Below are positions 8,641 to 17,832 of a DNA stretch of 64,000 bases, one piece after another. Every line of letters starts with the position of its first letter. Position 1 is the first letter of the stretch. Source of the stretch: CALMEC01 sp963706315 (GTDB lineage: Bacteria; Actinomycetota; Thermoleophilia; Miltoncostaeales; Miltoncostaeaceae); the NCBI GenBank assembly GCA_963706315.1, contig CAVPMA010000013.1, forward strand, positions 186,001 through 250,000, read 5' to 3'. Under the pieces are notes generated by a model that searched no databases, had not been told where the DNA came from, and was given only the letters and a program-made list of their open reading frames with translations. Position numbers and translations under genes: made by a program.

Positions 8641-8816
8641 AAGGGCGCCCGCTCCGGCCGCGCCCCACGCGCCGGGAGAATGCCCCCCGGGCAGAGCGTG
8701 AGCCGGCGCAGTAGCGTTGTCCCCGTGGCGAAGGGGAGGAACCGGGAGCGTGCTCAGGTCGTTTCGGTGCTGGTGCCCGCCCCGGGTGCGGTCTGCTCGG
8801 CCCGGCGGCGGCTCGC

Positions 8817-10493
8817 GTGGTGACCTCGGAGGAGATCGGGCGGTTCGAGGTGTTCGCGCCCCTCGATCAGGCCGACCGCGAGCGGCTCTGTCGTGTTGCG
8901 GCCGACATCTCGCTCAGCCCCGGCGAATACGTCGTGCACGAGGGGGACGAGCGGGCGCTGTTCGGCGTGATCGAGGGTCGGATGGAGGTGGTCAGTGTCG
9001 TCGACGGCGTGGAACGCGTGATCGGCGAGCGGCGGCCCGGTGACGTCTTCGGGGAGATGTCGATCGCGCTCGGAATGCGCCACCCCGCCGGGTTGCGGGC
9101 AGCGGAGGCGTCGCGCGTCCTCCGGATCGAGCCGAACGACTACCACGCCGTCGCCGCCGTCGCGCCGGAGGTCGGGAAGCGGGTGGGCCTCCTGGCGAGC
9201 AACCGGATCAGCGGGCCCAGAGGTTGGCAGGCCCTCGTGTCCGCACCCGCCCCGTCCCGGGCCATCGTGCTCGGCCATCGGTGGGACGCCGCCTGCGCGG
9301 AGCTGAGGCGCTTCCTCGACCGCAACCAGATCCGGTTCACATGGCTCCAGCCGGACGTGCCCGCCGATGCGGAGCAGTGGTCGGGTGCGCTGCCGGCCGA
9401 AGGTGACTACCCCGCCGTTCGCGTCGTGAACGGCAAGACCGTCGTGCGACCGCAGCTGCGTCGGCTGGCCGAGCTCCTCGACATCGCGACCGAGCCGGCG
9501 GCCGCGGAGTACGACACGGTGATCGTCGGGGCGGGGCCCGCCGGCCTGGCCGCCGCCGTGTACGGCGCGTCCGAGGGGCTCCGGACGATCGTGGTCGAGC
9601 GCGAGGCGCCGGGCGGTCAGGCGGGCACGTCCTCCCGAATCGAGAACTACCTCGGCTTCCCCTCGGGTGTGTCGGGCGGCGAGCTGTCGAGCCGAGCGCT
9701 CCAGCAGGCGCGCAGGCTCGGCGCCGAGATCCTCGTCACGCGGTCGATCACGCGGATCGACGCGGCGACGCGTCAGACCCACCTCGATGGCGGCGACGTC
9801 CTGCGGACGCGGACGATCATCCTCGCCTGCGGGGTCTCGTGGCGGCACCTCGAGATCGAGGGGTTCGACCGCCTCGTCGGCAAGGGGATCTTCTACGGCG
9901 CCGCACGCAGCGAAGCCGCGAACACCCACGGCCTGGACATCCAGATCATCGGCGCGGGAAACTCGGCGGGCCAGGCGGCGATGTTCTTCTCGTCCCATGC
10001 GCGGAGCGTGACCATCCTGTCCCGCGGAGCGACGCTGGAGAAGAGCATGTCGCGCTATCTCGTCGACCAGCTCGCCACCCGGGCGAACATCCGCGTGCTC
10101 TTCCGGACGGAGGCGACGGCCGCGCACGGCGACACCTCGCTCGAGGCGATCGATGTCCGCAACGCCGCGACCGGCGAGACGACCCGGCTCGAGTCGGGTG
10201 GGCTGTTCATCTTCATCGGCGCGGACGCCGAGACCGCGTGGCTCCCACCGGAGATCGCGCTCGACCCGAAGGGCTACGTGCTCACCGGCTCCGACGTGCG
10301 CGCCGCGGAGCGGTGGCAGCTCGACCGGGACCCGTACCTCCTCGAGACGAGCGTCCCGGGAATCTTCGCCTGCGGCGACGTCCGACTCAGTCCCGTGAAG
10401 CGGGTCGCGTCAGCGGTCGGCGAGGGCAGCATGGCCATCGCCTTCGTGCACCAGTACCTGAGGGACGCAGACGCCCGCTCCGACCCAGCGTAA
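8817..10493 (+). CDS. cNMP-binding domain fused to thioredoxin-reductase-like flavoprotein
   Basis: A 558-residue protein. Residues 8-115 are a cyclic-nucleotide-binding domain (FAPLDQADRERLCRVA; GDVFGEMSIALGMRHPAGLRA around the phosphate-binding cassette). Residues about 145-225 are a glutaredoxin-like segment. Residues 230-550 are a two-dinucleotide-fold flavoprotein: FAD motif VIVGAGPAGLAAA (from 234), GGQAGTSSRIENYLGFP, a second GxGxxG in IIGAGNSAGQAA (from about 378), and C-terminal FACGDVR. The redox CxxC of true thioredoxin reductases is replaced by GAAR near residue 360, so it is not a disulphide reductase of the classic kind. Probably a redox enzyme or sensor controlled by a nucleotide. 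Confidence 0.85.
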   Translation: MVTSEEIGRFEVFAPLDQADRERLCRVAADISLSPGEYVVHEGDERALFGVIEGRMEVVSVVDGVERVIGERRPGDVFGEMSIALGMRHPAGLRAAEASRVLRIEPNDYHAVAAVAPEVGKRVGLLASNRISGPRGWQALVSAPAPSRAIVLGHRWDAACAELRRFLDRNQIRFTWLQPDVPADAEQWSGALPAEGDYPAVRVVNGKTVVRPQLRRLAELLDIATEPAAAEYDTVIVGAGPAGLAAAVYGASEGLRTIVVEREAPGGQAGTSSRIENYLGFPSGVSGGELSSRALQQARRLGAEILVTRSITRIDAATRQTHLDGGDVLRTRTIILACGVSWRHLEIEGFDRLVGKGIFYGAARSEAANTHGLDIQIIGAGNSAGQAAMFFSSHARSVTILSRGATLEKSMSRYLVDQLATRANIRVLFRTEATAAHGDTSLEAIDVRNAATGETTRLESGGLFIFIGADAETAWLPPEIALDPKGYVLTGSDVRAAERWQLDRDPYLLETSVPGIFACGDVRLSPVKRVASAVGEGSMAIAFVHQYLRDADARSDPA

Positions 10494-10530
10494 GCCGCGC
10501 CGTCAGCACTCCGAGGGCTCACGCTGGGTC
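10482..10530. terminator. Possible bidirectional terminator between convergent genes
   Basis: A perfect 10-base inverted repeat (GACCCAGCGT at 10482 and its complement at 10521), with inner AGCC/GGCT pairing that would shorten the 29-base loop. It overlaps the end of the flavoprotein gene and lies just before the convergent PRC-barrel-like gene. Function inferred from position and symmetry. Confidence 0.35.
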
Positions 10531-10572
10531 TCGAGACGGTCACCACGACGGTCAGAGCAACCAACGACTCGG

Positions 10573-10905
10573 TCACGCCCCCAGACCGCGTCGGATGTTG
10601 TCGAGCACCCCGTGAGAGCTCTCCCCGGCGCCGCCGTCGCCCGCGGGGGCGCTCGGGAGCATGAGGAAGTCCAGGCGGGTCAACGCGATGTCGACCTTCC
10701 GCCGGGTCATGTCGCCGACCTCCGGTGCGTCGACGAACCGGATTCCGTCCGGCGCCTCGACGATCATCCCGTCCAGAATCTGCTCACGCTCGTGGTACCG
10801 CACCTCGCGGACCGTGCCGACGGTCGCCCCGTCGCTCGTGACGACCGGGGTGCCGACCGGGAGTGCGGCGTAGCCCACCGGCTCGTCGAGATCGATCTCG
10901 TCCAC
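10573..10905 (-). CDS. PRC-barrel/DUF2171-like small protein
   Basis: A 110-residue protein. The GTG at 10905 is chosen because AAGGAG lies 7 bases upstream. The core VGTPVVTSDGATVGTVREV, then ILDGMIVEAP and a final strand, has the pattern of PRC-barrel-like stress proteins. The C-terminus is Gly/Ser-rich with a charged helix (VLDNIRRGLGA). Such proteins are often stress-induced; regulation here is unknown. Confidence 0.6.
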   Translation of the reverse strand: MDEIDLDEPVGYAALPVGTPVVTSDGATVGTVREVRYHEREQILDGMIVEAPDGIRFVDAPEVGDMTRRKVDIALTRLDFLMLPSAPAGDGGAGESSHGVLDNIRRGLGA

Positions 10906-11186
10906 CTCGTCACTCCTTCCTGGCAAGGACACGCTCCGTCGCCCGTCGAACGGGCCGAGGCCCGAGTGCCGAGACGGCGCCCGTGCACCGACAATACCGC
11001 GGCTCACGGCCGGAGCGCGCACCAGCCGGGATTCAGGTCTACACTTCCGCGACTTGAGCGAGCCATCAGCGAGCCCGACCGCGCGCCCGGGCAAACTGCC
11101 CCACACACATCGGCGCTGGCGTCTCGACGCCTCCGCATGCAGCGCGCCGTACCGCCTGGCCCGACGCGGAGAGGCAGGTACGCGGC

Positions 11187-12641
11187 ATGTCCGAGCATGA
11201 CCCGGGCACGCCCGCGCCGACGCCGCGCGCGCCCCTCGCATCCCACCTCCCGGTCATCAGCGCGGCCGAGCACCGTGCCCGTGGGAAGGCGGCACGCCGC
11301 GAGGTCCCACGGACGAGCCATGCGAGGTACGAGCCCGCCGTCCACAGGCCCGACCCCGTAGAGCTGCTCGAGCGCCAGGCAGAGACGCGCGTCCCGGAGC
11401 TCGTGCCGATCCGCTACGGCCGGATGCTGGCCTCGCCGTTCACGTTCTACCGCGGGGCCGCGCTCATCATGGCGGCGGACCTCGCCGCCACGCCGCGGTC
11501 CGGGCTGCAGGCGCAGTGCTGCGGAGACGCGCACCTGTCGAACTTCGGGCTCTTCGCATCGCCCGAGCGGCGCTTGGTGTTCGACATCAACGACTTCGAC
11601 GAGACGCTCCCCGGCCCGTGGGAGTGGGACGTGAAGCGCCTCGCAGTAAGCATGCTCGTCGCCGCCCGGAACAACGGCTGCTCGACGAAGGAGCAGGAGC
11701 GGGTCGTTCTCTCAACCGTCGCTGAGTACCGCACGCGCATGGAGACGTTCGCGGCGATGCGTAGCCTCGATCTGTGGTACGTGCGCTTCGAGCTCGAGCC
11801 GCTGATGCGGCAGCTCTCCGGCCAGATCGGCCCGAAGATGCGCAAACGGCTCGAGAAGCACGCCGCCAAGGCGATCACCCGCGACAGCCTGCAAGCGTTC
11901 TCGAAGTTGACACGCGACGTAGACGGCCATGCGCGCATCGTCTCCGACCCCCCGCTGATCGTCCCGGCGGACGAGTTCCTCGACCCCGTCGCGCGCGATC
12001 GGATCCAGGCGAACGCGGAGCACGTCCTGGCCGCGTACCGCGACACCCTCCAGCACGATCGGCGCGTCCTCATCGACCAGTACCACGTCGTGGACATGGC
12101 GCGGAAGGTGGTCGGGGTGGGCAGCGTCGGTACCCACGCATGGATCGCGCTGCTGATCGGCCGTGACGAGGAGGATCCGCTCGTCCTTCAGATCAAGGAG
12201 GCGCAGCCGTCGGTCCTCGAGGAGTTCGTCGGGCGCAGCGAGTACGCCAACGCCGGGGAGCGCGTCGTCGCCGGTCAGCGGATGATGCAGGCCACCGGCG
12301 ACATCCTCCTCGGCTGGGTCCATGTCGAGCAGGGTATGGACGGCGCCCCGCACGACTACTACATCCGCCAGTTGCGCGACTGGAAGGGCTCGATCGACGT
12401 CGAAGCGATGGACCCTCAGGCGCTCAGCGTGTACGGGGCCCTCTGCGCCGCGACGCTGGCGCGAGCCCACGCACGCACCGGCGACCGCGTCGCCATCGCC
12501 TCCTACCTCGGCCGAAGCGACGCGTTCGACCGCGCGCTCCTCGCGTTCAGCGGGGCGTACGCGGAGCAGAACGCCCGTGACTTCGCGGCGCTGACACGTG
12601 CGGCCGACACCGGCCGGATCATCGCGACGACGGGTATCTGA
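11187..12641 (+). CDS. DUF2252 family protein
   Basis: A 484-residue protein. The family pattern is clear: RYGRMLASPFTFYRGAAL, GDAHLSNFGLFASPERRLVFDINDFDE, GPWEWDVKRLAVSM, and the C-terminal DILLGWV, IRQLRDWKGS and GALCAATLARAHARTGD. DUF2252 proteins resemble aminoglycoside-phosphotransferase/kinase folds; GDAHLSNFG and DINDFDE correspond to the catalytic-loop and metal-binding motifs. The substrate is unknown. The N-terminal 50 residues are Pro/Arg-rich and variable. It is a stand-alone gene with a weak ribosome site. Confidence 0.9.
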   Translation: MSEHDPGTPAPTPRAPLASHLPVISAAEHRARGKAARREVPRTSHARYEPAVHRPDPVELLERQAETRVPELVPIRYGRMLASPFTFYRGAALIMAADLAATPRSGLQAQCCGDAHLSNFGLFASPERRLVFDINDFDETLPGPWEWDVKRLAVSMLVAARNNGCSTKEQERVVLSTVAEYRTRMETFAAMRSLDLWYVRFELEPLMRQLSGQIGPKMRKRLEKHAAKAITRDSLQAFSKLTRDVDGHARIVSDPPLIVPADEFLDPVARDRIQANAEHVLAAYRDTLQHDRRVLIDQYHVVDMARKVVGVGSVGTHAWIALLIGRDEEDPLVLQIKEAQPSVLEEFVGRSEYANAGERVVAGQRMMQATGDILLGWVHVEQGMDGAPHDYYIRQLRDWKGSIDVEAMDPQALSVYGALCAATLARAHARTGDRVAIASYLGRSDAFDRALLAFSGAYAEQNARDFAALTRAADTGRIIATTGI

Positions 12642-12867
12642 GCGACGGCAAGGCGTGGTGCAACCGCCGCCCTCAGACGAGGTCGGCCAGCGCCGCCCCC
12701 AGATGGCGACCCCCAGCTGCTCCAGCGACTCGCCTGACGGCCGAGCCGCTGGAACGTCCCCGGTGAGGTTGTCCGGCGCGATTCGGCAAACTGAGCCCGA
12801 CATCAGCCCGCGCCGAGCCCTCCGGCCCGGGGGAGACGGGCGATCACGATCGACGGAGGATCACGAC

Positions 12868-14427
12868 GTGACGACATCCGACGGCCCCACCGAACCGGTC
12901 AACTCCGGCGACGGCTCCGACTCCGACGCCACCCAGCCGACGCCGGTTCCCCCAGGTCATCAGCAGGGGCCGCCGCCGCGCCCGCCGCTCAGCATCGTCC
13001 ACATCGAGCCGGCACACGGCACGGACCACGCCCGTGCCGACGCTCCCATCACGGTCCGGTTCTCGGGGCCAATCGCCGAGTCGACGCTGACGCCGGACTC
13101 GTTCCAGGTTTACCGTCAGGGAACCGATATCCCGATCCCGGCGACGGTTCTCTACGACCCGCAGACGCAGACGGCGACGCTGCAGCCGGAGTCGGGCCTC
13201 GAGCGGGGGGCCGCGTACACGGCGATGGTGCGCGGCGGGCTGAGCGGTGTGACCGCGCTGTCGGGGCCCGTGATGCCGATCGACACGGCCTGGAGCTTCA
13301 CGACGGCGAAGGGGTCGAACAAGGGCCTCATCATCGGGGGCCTCGTGGCGGTGGTGGCCATCGCGGCGATCCTCGTTGCGGTGCTCGCGACCCGGGGGGG
13401 TGACGACGGCTCTCCATCCGTGCAGCCCGAGAGCATCGACTTCGGCGACCAGGCGCTCGGCCAGCGGAGCGGCTCACAGAGCGTGAAGGTGACGAACCCG
13501 ACGAACGACGCGATCGTGATCCTCAGCGTCGGCTTCACCGGCACGGACGCGAACGACTATGTCCTTGCCGGCTCGCGGACCTGCGTTGCGGGGGCGTCGG
13601 TCGCGAAGGACGCCTCGTGCGCCGTGGGCGTGAGCTTCGTCCCGAGGAAGCAGGGTACGCGGACGGCGGGACTCGTCATCGCCCTCAACGACGGCTCCAA
13701 CCTGAACGTCGCGCTGTCCGGCAACGGTACGGGGCAGGCCACCGCGGTCGCCAGCACCAGCCAGCTGTCGTTCGGCTCGGTCACCGTCGGCGGCGCCGCG
13801 GCGACCCAGCAGGCGACGATCACGAACACGGGCAACGCGCCGCTGCCGGTGCAGAAGGTGTCGGTGGGGGGCGCGAACCCCGGTGACTTCACTCTCGCGA
13901 AGGGGACGACCTGCATGTCCGGGACCCCGGTACCGGCGTCCGGGAGCTGCGTGGTCGCGGTGTCCTTTGCCCCGGCCGCGACGGGCGACCGAAGCGCCAC
14001 CCTGTCGGTCGCGTCTGGCGGCGACAACGCCACCACCCTCCAGATCGCGCTCTCGGGGACGGGGGTCGGCCAGGCGCAGGGCGCCCTGACTCCGTCGCAG
14101 ACCGACTTCGGCAGCGCCGACGTGGGCGCGACGAGCCCGCCGACGACGTTCACGCTGAACAGCTCCGGGACCGCCGACCTGCCGATCACGACGATCGCGA
14201 TCCAGGGCGCGTCGCCGCGGTCGTTCGAGCTCACCTCAGCGGGCTCCTGCAAGAGCGGCGGAAGCGTCGCGTCCGGCTCGAGCTGCACAGTGCAGGTCGT
14301 GTTCGCCCCGATCGCCGCCGGCGCCGTGACCGCGACGCTGTCGGTCGTGGCCGGCGGGGAGGAGTTCTCCGCTCCGCTGTCCGGCACGGGGGTCGAGCCG
14401 CCGGCGACGACCACGACGGCGCCGTGA
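12868..14427 (+). CDS. Membrane-anchored protein with Ig-like and three choice-of-anchor (ASH-like) domains
   Basis: A 519-residue protein. GTG start with GGAGGA 7 bases upstream. Residues 1-45 are a Pro/Asp-rich cytoplasmic tail. Residues about 50-145 form a bacterial Ig-like domain (PAHGTDHARADAPITVRFSG, ending WSFTTAKG). A single membrane helix (about 153-175, LIIGGLVAVVAIAAILVAVL) follows. Three repeats of about 105 residues come after it, each with a FGDQALG/FGSVTVG/FGSADVG start, a paired-Cys loop and an ALSGxG end. The pattern is of ASH/HYDIN-type or DUF1573-like sandwich domains. Likely a surface or stalk protein; partner unknown. No sortase signal. Confidence 0.7.
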   Translation: MTTSDGPTEPVNSGDGSDSDATQPTPVPPGHQQGPPPRPPLSIVHIEPAHGTDHARADAPITVRFSGPIAESTLTPDSFQVYRQGTDIPIPATVLYDPQTQTATLQPESGLERGAAYTAMVRGGLSGVTALSGPVMPIDTAWSFTTAKGSNKGLIIGGLVAVVAIAAILVAVLATRGGDDGSPSVQPESIDFGDQALGQRSGSQSVKVTNPTNDAIVILSVGFTGTDANDYVLAGSRTCVAGASVAKDASCAVGVSFVPRKQGTRTAGLVIALNDGSNLNVALSGNGTGQATAVASTSQLSFGSVTVGGAAATQQATITNTGNAPLPVQKVSVGGANPGDFTLAKGTTCMSGTPVPASGSCVVAVSFAPAATGDRSATLSVASGGDNATTLQIALSGTGVGQAQGALTPSQTDFGSADVGATSPPTTFTLNSSGTADLPITTIAIQGASPRSFELTSAGSCKSGGSVASGSSCTVQVVFAPIAAGAVTATLSVVAGGEEFSAPLSGTGVEPPATTTTAP

Positions 14428-14654
14428 GCCGCGGCTGAGGATCGTCCCCATCGGATTGGCCCCGCCGCCCCCGCGGATCCGGTGTCCCCGCGGCGACGGC
14501 GGCGGCTCACCGGCGTCGCCAGGGGCAATCTCGGGCAGTCCGGCGGCCAGGCGCGGTGACCGACGGCCAAGCGGCTCGCCAGCCCCGGGGGATCGACGCG
14601 CCCTCGGGATCGCGCCTCGCCTGCCGCGCGGGCCTGGTGCGACATAATCCGGCC

Positions 14655-15275
14655 GTGACCGAGCCCTTCGACCAGGCGCAGATGTGGAACGAGCGGTACC
14701 GCGAACCCGGGTACCAGTTCGGCACGGAGCCAAGCCTGTTTATCGCTGCCCACGTCGGCCTTCTGACGTCTCGAAGCGAGGTCTTGTGCGTCGGCGACGG
14801 GGAGGGTCGCAACGGGGTATTCCTCGCGGCGCACGGGATGCGGGTGTCGTCGTTCGACGTATCCGAGGTGGCAGTCGCAAAGGCCGCCCGGCTCGCGGCC
14901 GATCGCGGCGTTTCGGTCGACCGCCACGTGAGGTCGATCCACGACTGGGACTGGGTGCCGGATCGCTTCGACGCGGTCGTCGCAATCTTCATCCAGTTCC
15001 TGGGACCGGGGCCGCGCGCCGAGGCCTTCGCGCAGATGCTCCGGACGCTTCGTCCGGGCGGGCTCCTGATGCTGCACGGCTACACCCCCGAGCAGATCGC
15101 CCTCGATACGGGCGGCCCCCCCGTTGCCGAGAACATGTACACGCCGGAGCTCCTCGCGGATGCATTCGCGGGGCAGGAGATCCTCGAGCTCGTTGCGTAC
15201 GAAGCCGAGCTCGCGGAGGGCCCCAGGCACCACGGGCGCTCGGCGCTGATCGACTGCGTCGTCAGGAAGCGCTGA
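14655..15275 (+). CDS. Class I SAM-dependent methyltransferase
   Basis: A 206-residue protein. GTG start at VTEPFDQAQMWNERY, where the family alignment begins. Motif I is VLCVGDGEGRNGVFLA; the acidic strand-2 motif is SSFDVSEVA; motif IV is DAVVAIFIQFLG; the post-motif is LLRPGG-like (LRTLRPGGLLML). It resembles the tellurite-resistance TehB/thiopurine type (WNERYREPGYQFG at the start). Substrate unknown. No adjacent partner. Confidence 0.85.
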   Translation: MTEPFDQAQMWNERYREPGYQFGTEPSLFIAAHVGLLTSRSEVLCVGDGEGRNGVFLAAHGMRVSSFDVSEVAVAKAARLAADRGVSVDRHVRSIHDWDWVPDRFDAVVAIFIQFLGPGPRAEAFAQMLRTLRPGGLLMLHGYTPEQIALDTGGPPVAENMYTPELLADAFAGQEILELVAYEAELAEGPRHHGRSALIDCVVRKR

Positions 15276-15544
15276 CCGTCGCCACCGGGCGGGACGTTGC
15301 GGTCTCGCCCGATACCGAGGGCGCGGCGACGCTGACGGACGAGCGAGCGCGCCGGCCGATCGGCTGCACCTGCGTCGCGACGGGCGTCGGTCGTTCACTA
15401 CGGTCGCGATCGGCTGCTCGCGACGCCCCTGAGCCGGAACCATGGGCCGCCGTCTCGCCGCCGCAGGGCCCGCTCAGGCTGCGCCAACCATCCACCTCCT
15501 GCTACTACACGCGATACTCCCGATTGAGGTACGGTCGGTCGGAC

Positions 15545-16045
15545 ATGTCCCGCAATCGTGAGCTTGCACCGCGCCATCGTTCCGAAGACACGTCGGCTCG
15601 CCCCGATCGTCGCGCGAACAACCCCGTCCTCGCACTTCAACAGGCGGTCGGCAACCAGGCGGTCGGTCAGATACTGGCCCGCGAGGCGTCTGCGCATGAG
15701 AACCCGACCATCCAGATCGGCAAACTGGCGATCAAGGTCGCCGGCGGCAACATCGCCGCGTGGACCGCCGGCGAGGTTCCCGAAACGCTGGAGGTCACCT
15801 CTGAGAAGGGGCGACACTCCGCCGAGCTCGAGCGCTTGTCCAAGGAGCGCACCCGGATCAAGTCGCTCACGCTCACGGTCGCGGCGGCGAACAAGCCCGG
15901 GCAGAAGCTCGACCTGGGATCGCTCGCCATCGAGTTCACCAACGCCCGCATCAAGGGCTACGACGTCAACGGCACGACAGAGACGTGGCAGGTAGGCGAC
16001 TTCGACGGCGTGCACCGGACGAAGACCACGCGCAAGGTGTCGTAG
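15545..16045 (+). CDS. eCIS-associated small protein with GNxAV motif, outside the main locus
   Basis: A 166-residue protein. Residues 1-25 are charged and unstructured; then comes LALQQAVGNQAVGQILARE (about residues 28-47). This is the same LQ-x3-GN-x-AV-x-x-(L/I) motif present in four genes of the injection-system locus to the right. The remaining about 115 residues are beta-rich (IQIGKLAIKVAGG, LEVTSEKGRHSAELERLS, LAIEFTNARIKGYDVNG, ending WQVGDFDGVHRTKTT). That part resembles the beta-barrel of tube or Hcp-like proteins, but I cannot claim homology. Probably an eCIS cargo or structural protein encoded 10 kb from the locus edge. Followed by decayed DNA. Confidence 0.6.
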   Translation: MSRNRELAPRHRSEDTSARPDRRANNPVLALQQAVGNQAVGQILAREASAHENPTIQIGKLAIKVAGGNIAAWTAGEVPETLEVTSEKGRHSAELERLSKERTRIKSLTLTVAAANKPGQKLDLGSLAIEFTNARIKGYDVNGTTETWQVGDFDGVHRTKTTRKVS

Positions 16046-16073
16046 CGAACCCCAATCCGACCCCAGCGCAGCC

Positions 16074-16436
16074 CTACGGAATCAGCTCCACCAGCATCAC
16101 CAGCGCCATACCCACGAGCACCGCACCGCCACCGAACGGCTCGCGTCAGGCGCGTGATGGCCTCCACCAACGCCTGCTCGCCCCAGGGGATCGTTGTGGG
16201 CACCTGCACGGGCGGCAGATCGAGCGGCGGCTTTGGGCCAGGTCTCGGAAGAGCAGCATGTACCAGGCCTTCTGCTGCTGCTCCGGGATCTGCCGCGCCT
16301 CGGCCGACGCGATCGGTTGGGGTTGTTGAGGATGGTGAGGCTGCGAACGAGCTCCGGCATCCTCGACGCCAAGACCCAGGCGATGCTCCCGCCCCAGTCG
16401 TGGCCGACGATATGGGCCCGCTCCGGGCTGACACCG
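16074..16436 (-). pseudogene. Remnant of an alpha/beta hydrolase (epoxide-hydrolase type), frameshifted
   Basis: No intact frame exists, but three frames contribute to one recognisable protein: VSPERAHIVGHDWGGSIAW then LASRMPELVRSLTILNNPN (nucleophile-elbow region, GHDWGG), then, after a shift, EARQIPEQQQKAWYMLLFRDL, then, after another, PVQVPTTIPWGEQALVEAI. The order fits epoxide-hydrolase-like proteins (ILN, WYM-LF, PT-IWGE). The N- and C-terminal parts are missing. After PWGEQ, a further shift gives GGGAVLVGMALVMLVELIP, ending at 16074, which may be the tail of another lost gene. Sequencing error cannot explain all shifts. Confidence 0.6.
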
Positions 16437-16621
16437 GGACATCCTCGACCCGCGCACGACCGACCCGCGCTGCGCAGTGTGCGAGGCGAAACGGTCTCTT
16501 GGCAAGTCGTCTCCGACCCGGTTAGGATTCGCGACCCGCCGCTTGCCGCTCGTAAGACGGGCGCTGTCGGAAGCACCCGTCGGGTACCGGAACGAGCCGG
16601 CCAATTCAGAAGGAGCCGAGA

Positions 16622-17320
16622 GTGGATTCGGATCAAAGAGCTGCCCGGATTACAGGGATTCTCTTCCTTGCCACCTTCGTCACCTCGATCGGGGCGCTGG
16701 CTCTCTTTCAACCTGTTCTCGACGACCCCGGCGGCTACATCGCGGGTGGCGGCTCCGACAACCGCATCTTGCTGGGAGTTCTCTTGGAGGCGCTCCTCAT
16801 CATTGCGAACATCGGCACCGCCGTCGTGCTGTTCCCGATCCTCAAGCGGCAGAACGAGACGCTCGCTCTCGGCTATGTCACGGCTCGTATCCTCGAATGC
16901 ACCTTCATCGCCATCGGCATCTTCGGCGTTCTTGCGGTCGTCACGCTGCGGCAGGATGCTCCAGGCGCGGATGCCGACCTCCCCTTCGTGCTCGCCGCGA
17001 TCAAGGACTGGACGTTCCTGCTCGGACCAGGCTTCGTTGTCGGCTGGGGGAACGGGCTGATCCTCGGCTACTTGATGTACACATCGGGACTGGTGCCACG
17101 GGGCATGGCCATGCTGGGACTCATCGGGGGTCCTCTCATCATCCTCTCGGGGATCGCCGTGCTCTTCGACGTCTTCCAGTTTGGCGGCACGGGGCAGGCG
17201 ATCGCGACAATCCCGGAGTTCCTCTGGGAACTGTCGCTTGGCATCTACCTCACTGTTTGGGGCTTCAGGCGGGATGCTCCGATTCTCGACTCGTCGCGCG
17301 CTGTGCCCGCGCACGCGTGA
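16622..17320 (+). CDS. DUF4386 family membrane protein
   Basis: A 232-residue protein with about six hydrophobic helices. The N-terminus RAARITGILFLATFVTS and the LERDNETLALGYVTARILE-like loop (here KRQNETLALGYVTARILE) mark the DUF4386 family. GTG start with AAGGAG upstream. Function unknown. The gene lies between the hydrolase remnant and a tRNA. Confidence 0.85.
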   Translation: MDSDQRAARITGILFLATFVTSIGALALFQPVLDDPGGYIAGGGSDNRILLGVLLEALLIIANIGTAVVLFPILKRQNETLALGYVTARILECTFIAIGIFGVLAVVTLRQDAPGADADLPFVLAAIKDWTFLLGPGFVVGWGNGLILGYLMYTSGLVPRGMAMLGLIGGPLIILSGIAVLFDVFQFGGTGQAIATIPEFLWELSLGIYLTVWGFRRDAPILDSSRAVPAHA

Positions 17321-17323
17321 ACC

Positions 17324-17450
17324 GCATCCGGATCCCCGTCTGACCACCCCAAAATCCGGGGTCGAGAGGTGTGTAGCGGGGAGTTGAGGTGGGTTGGTTG
17401 TGAGCCCGCAATCCCGCTCACTGACTCAGAAAGCGGCTCTATCACAGGGA
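17324..17450. other. Short spacer next to the tRNA
   Basis: Between the DUF4386 stop and the tRNA 3' end I see no gene, no repeat of the tRNA end (attachment site) and no insertion-sequence end. Confidence 0.4.
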
Positions 17451-17523
17451 TGGAGGATGACGGGATCGAACCGACGACCTCCGCCTTGCAAAGGCGGCGC
17501 TCTCCCAGCTGAGCTAATCCCCC
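17451..17523 (-). tRNA. tRNA-Ala (anticodon TGC)
   Basis: A 73-base cloverleaf. The acceptor GGGGGAT pairs with ATCCTCC (one G-U). D-arm GCTCAGCTGGGAGAGC, anticodon loop CTTTGCAAG with anticodon TGC, and a T-arm with GGTTCGATCCC are all present. CCA is not encoded. UGC reads Ala codons. The gene stands alone next to a region with decayed genes; no integrase is present. Confidence 0.95.
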
Positions 17524-17551
17524 GGAGAGCCCAGAGGGTAGCATCGCGTCC

Positions 17552-17821
17552 GTGAGCACACAGCCCGGCGAGGACCCGTTCGAGGAGGTCGACCGCCTCC
17601 TCGACCTGCAGATGGTCAAGCACTTCGAGATGGCCCAGATGATCGGCGAGTACCGGGACATGCTCGCCGACATGCAGGAGCAGCGGCGCCCGAGCGAGGA
17701 GCTCGTGAAGCTCGCCCGCAGCCTCCCCGGTGCCCGGTACCACGTCGCCACCACGTACGTCCGCGAGAACTGGCTGGTGATCGAAGGCACCCTCAAGCGC
17801 CTCTTCCCCGCCGAGACGTAA
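17552..17821 (+). CDS. Conserved small hypothetical protein
   Basis: An 89-residue acidic, helical protein (DPFEEVDRLLDLQMVKHFEMAQMIGEYRDML), then a region with ARSLPGARYHVATTYVRENW and a basic end. No membrane segment or known motif. GTG start; it ends 11 bases from the convergent epimerase gene. Function unknown. Confidence 0.6.
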   Translation: MSTQPGEDPFEEVDRLLDLQMVKHFEMAQMIGEYRDMLADMQEQRRPSEELVKLARSLPGARYHVATTYVRENWLVIEGTLKRLFPAET

Positions 17822-17832
17822 GCCCGACCGAG

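Noticed and set aside
8725..8823. 32-residue open frame ending in a GTGA overlap with the flavoprotein gene
   Set aside because: Overlap is suggestive of a leader peptide, but there is no ribosome site and no conserved feature.
13557..15443. 628-residue minus-strand open frame
   Set aside because: Overlaps the ASH-domain and methyltransferase genes and has no recognisable domain; shadow.
17440..17530. tRNA-Ala as a prophage or island attachment site
   Set aside because: No integrase, no direct repeat of the tRNA 3' end was seen within the window.
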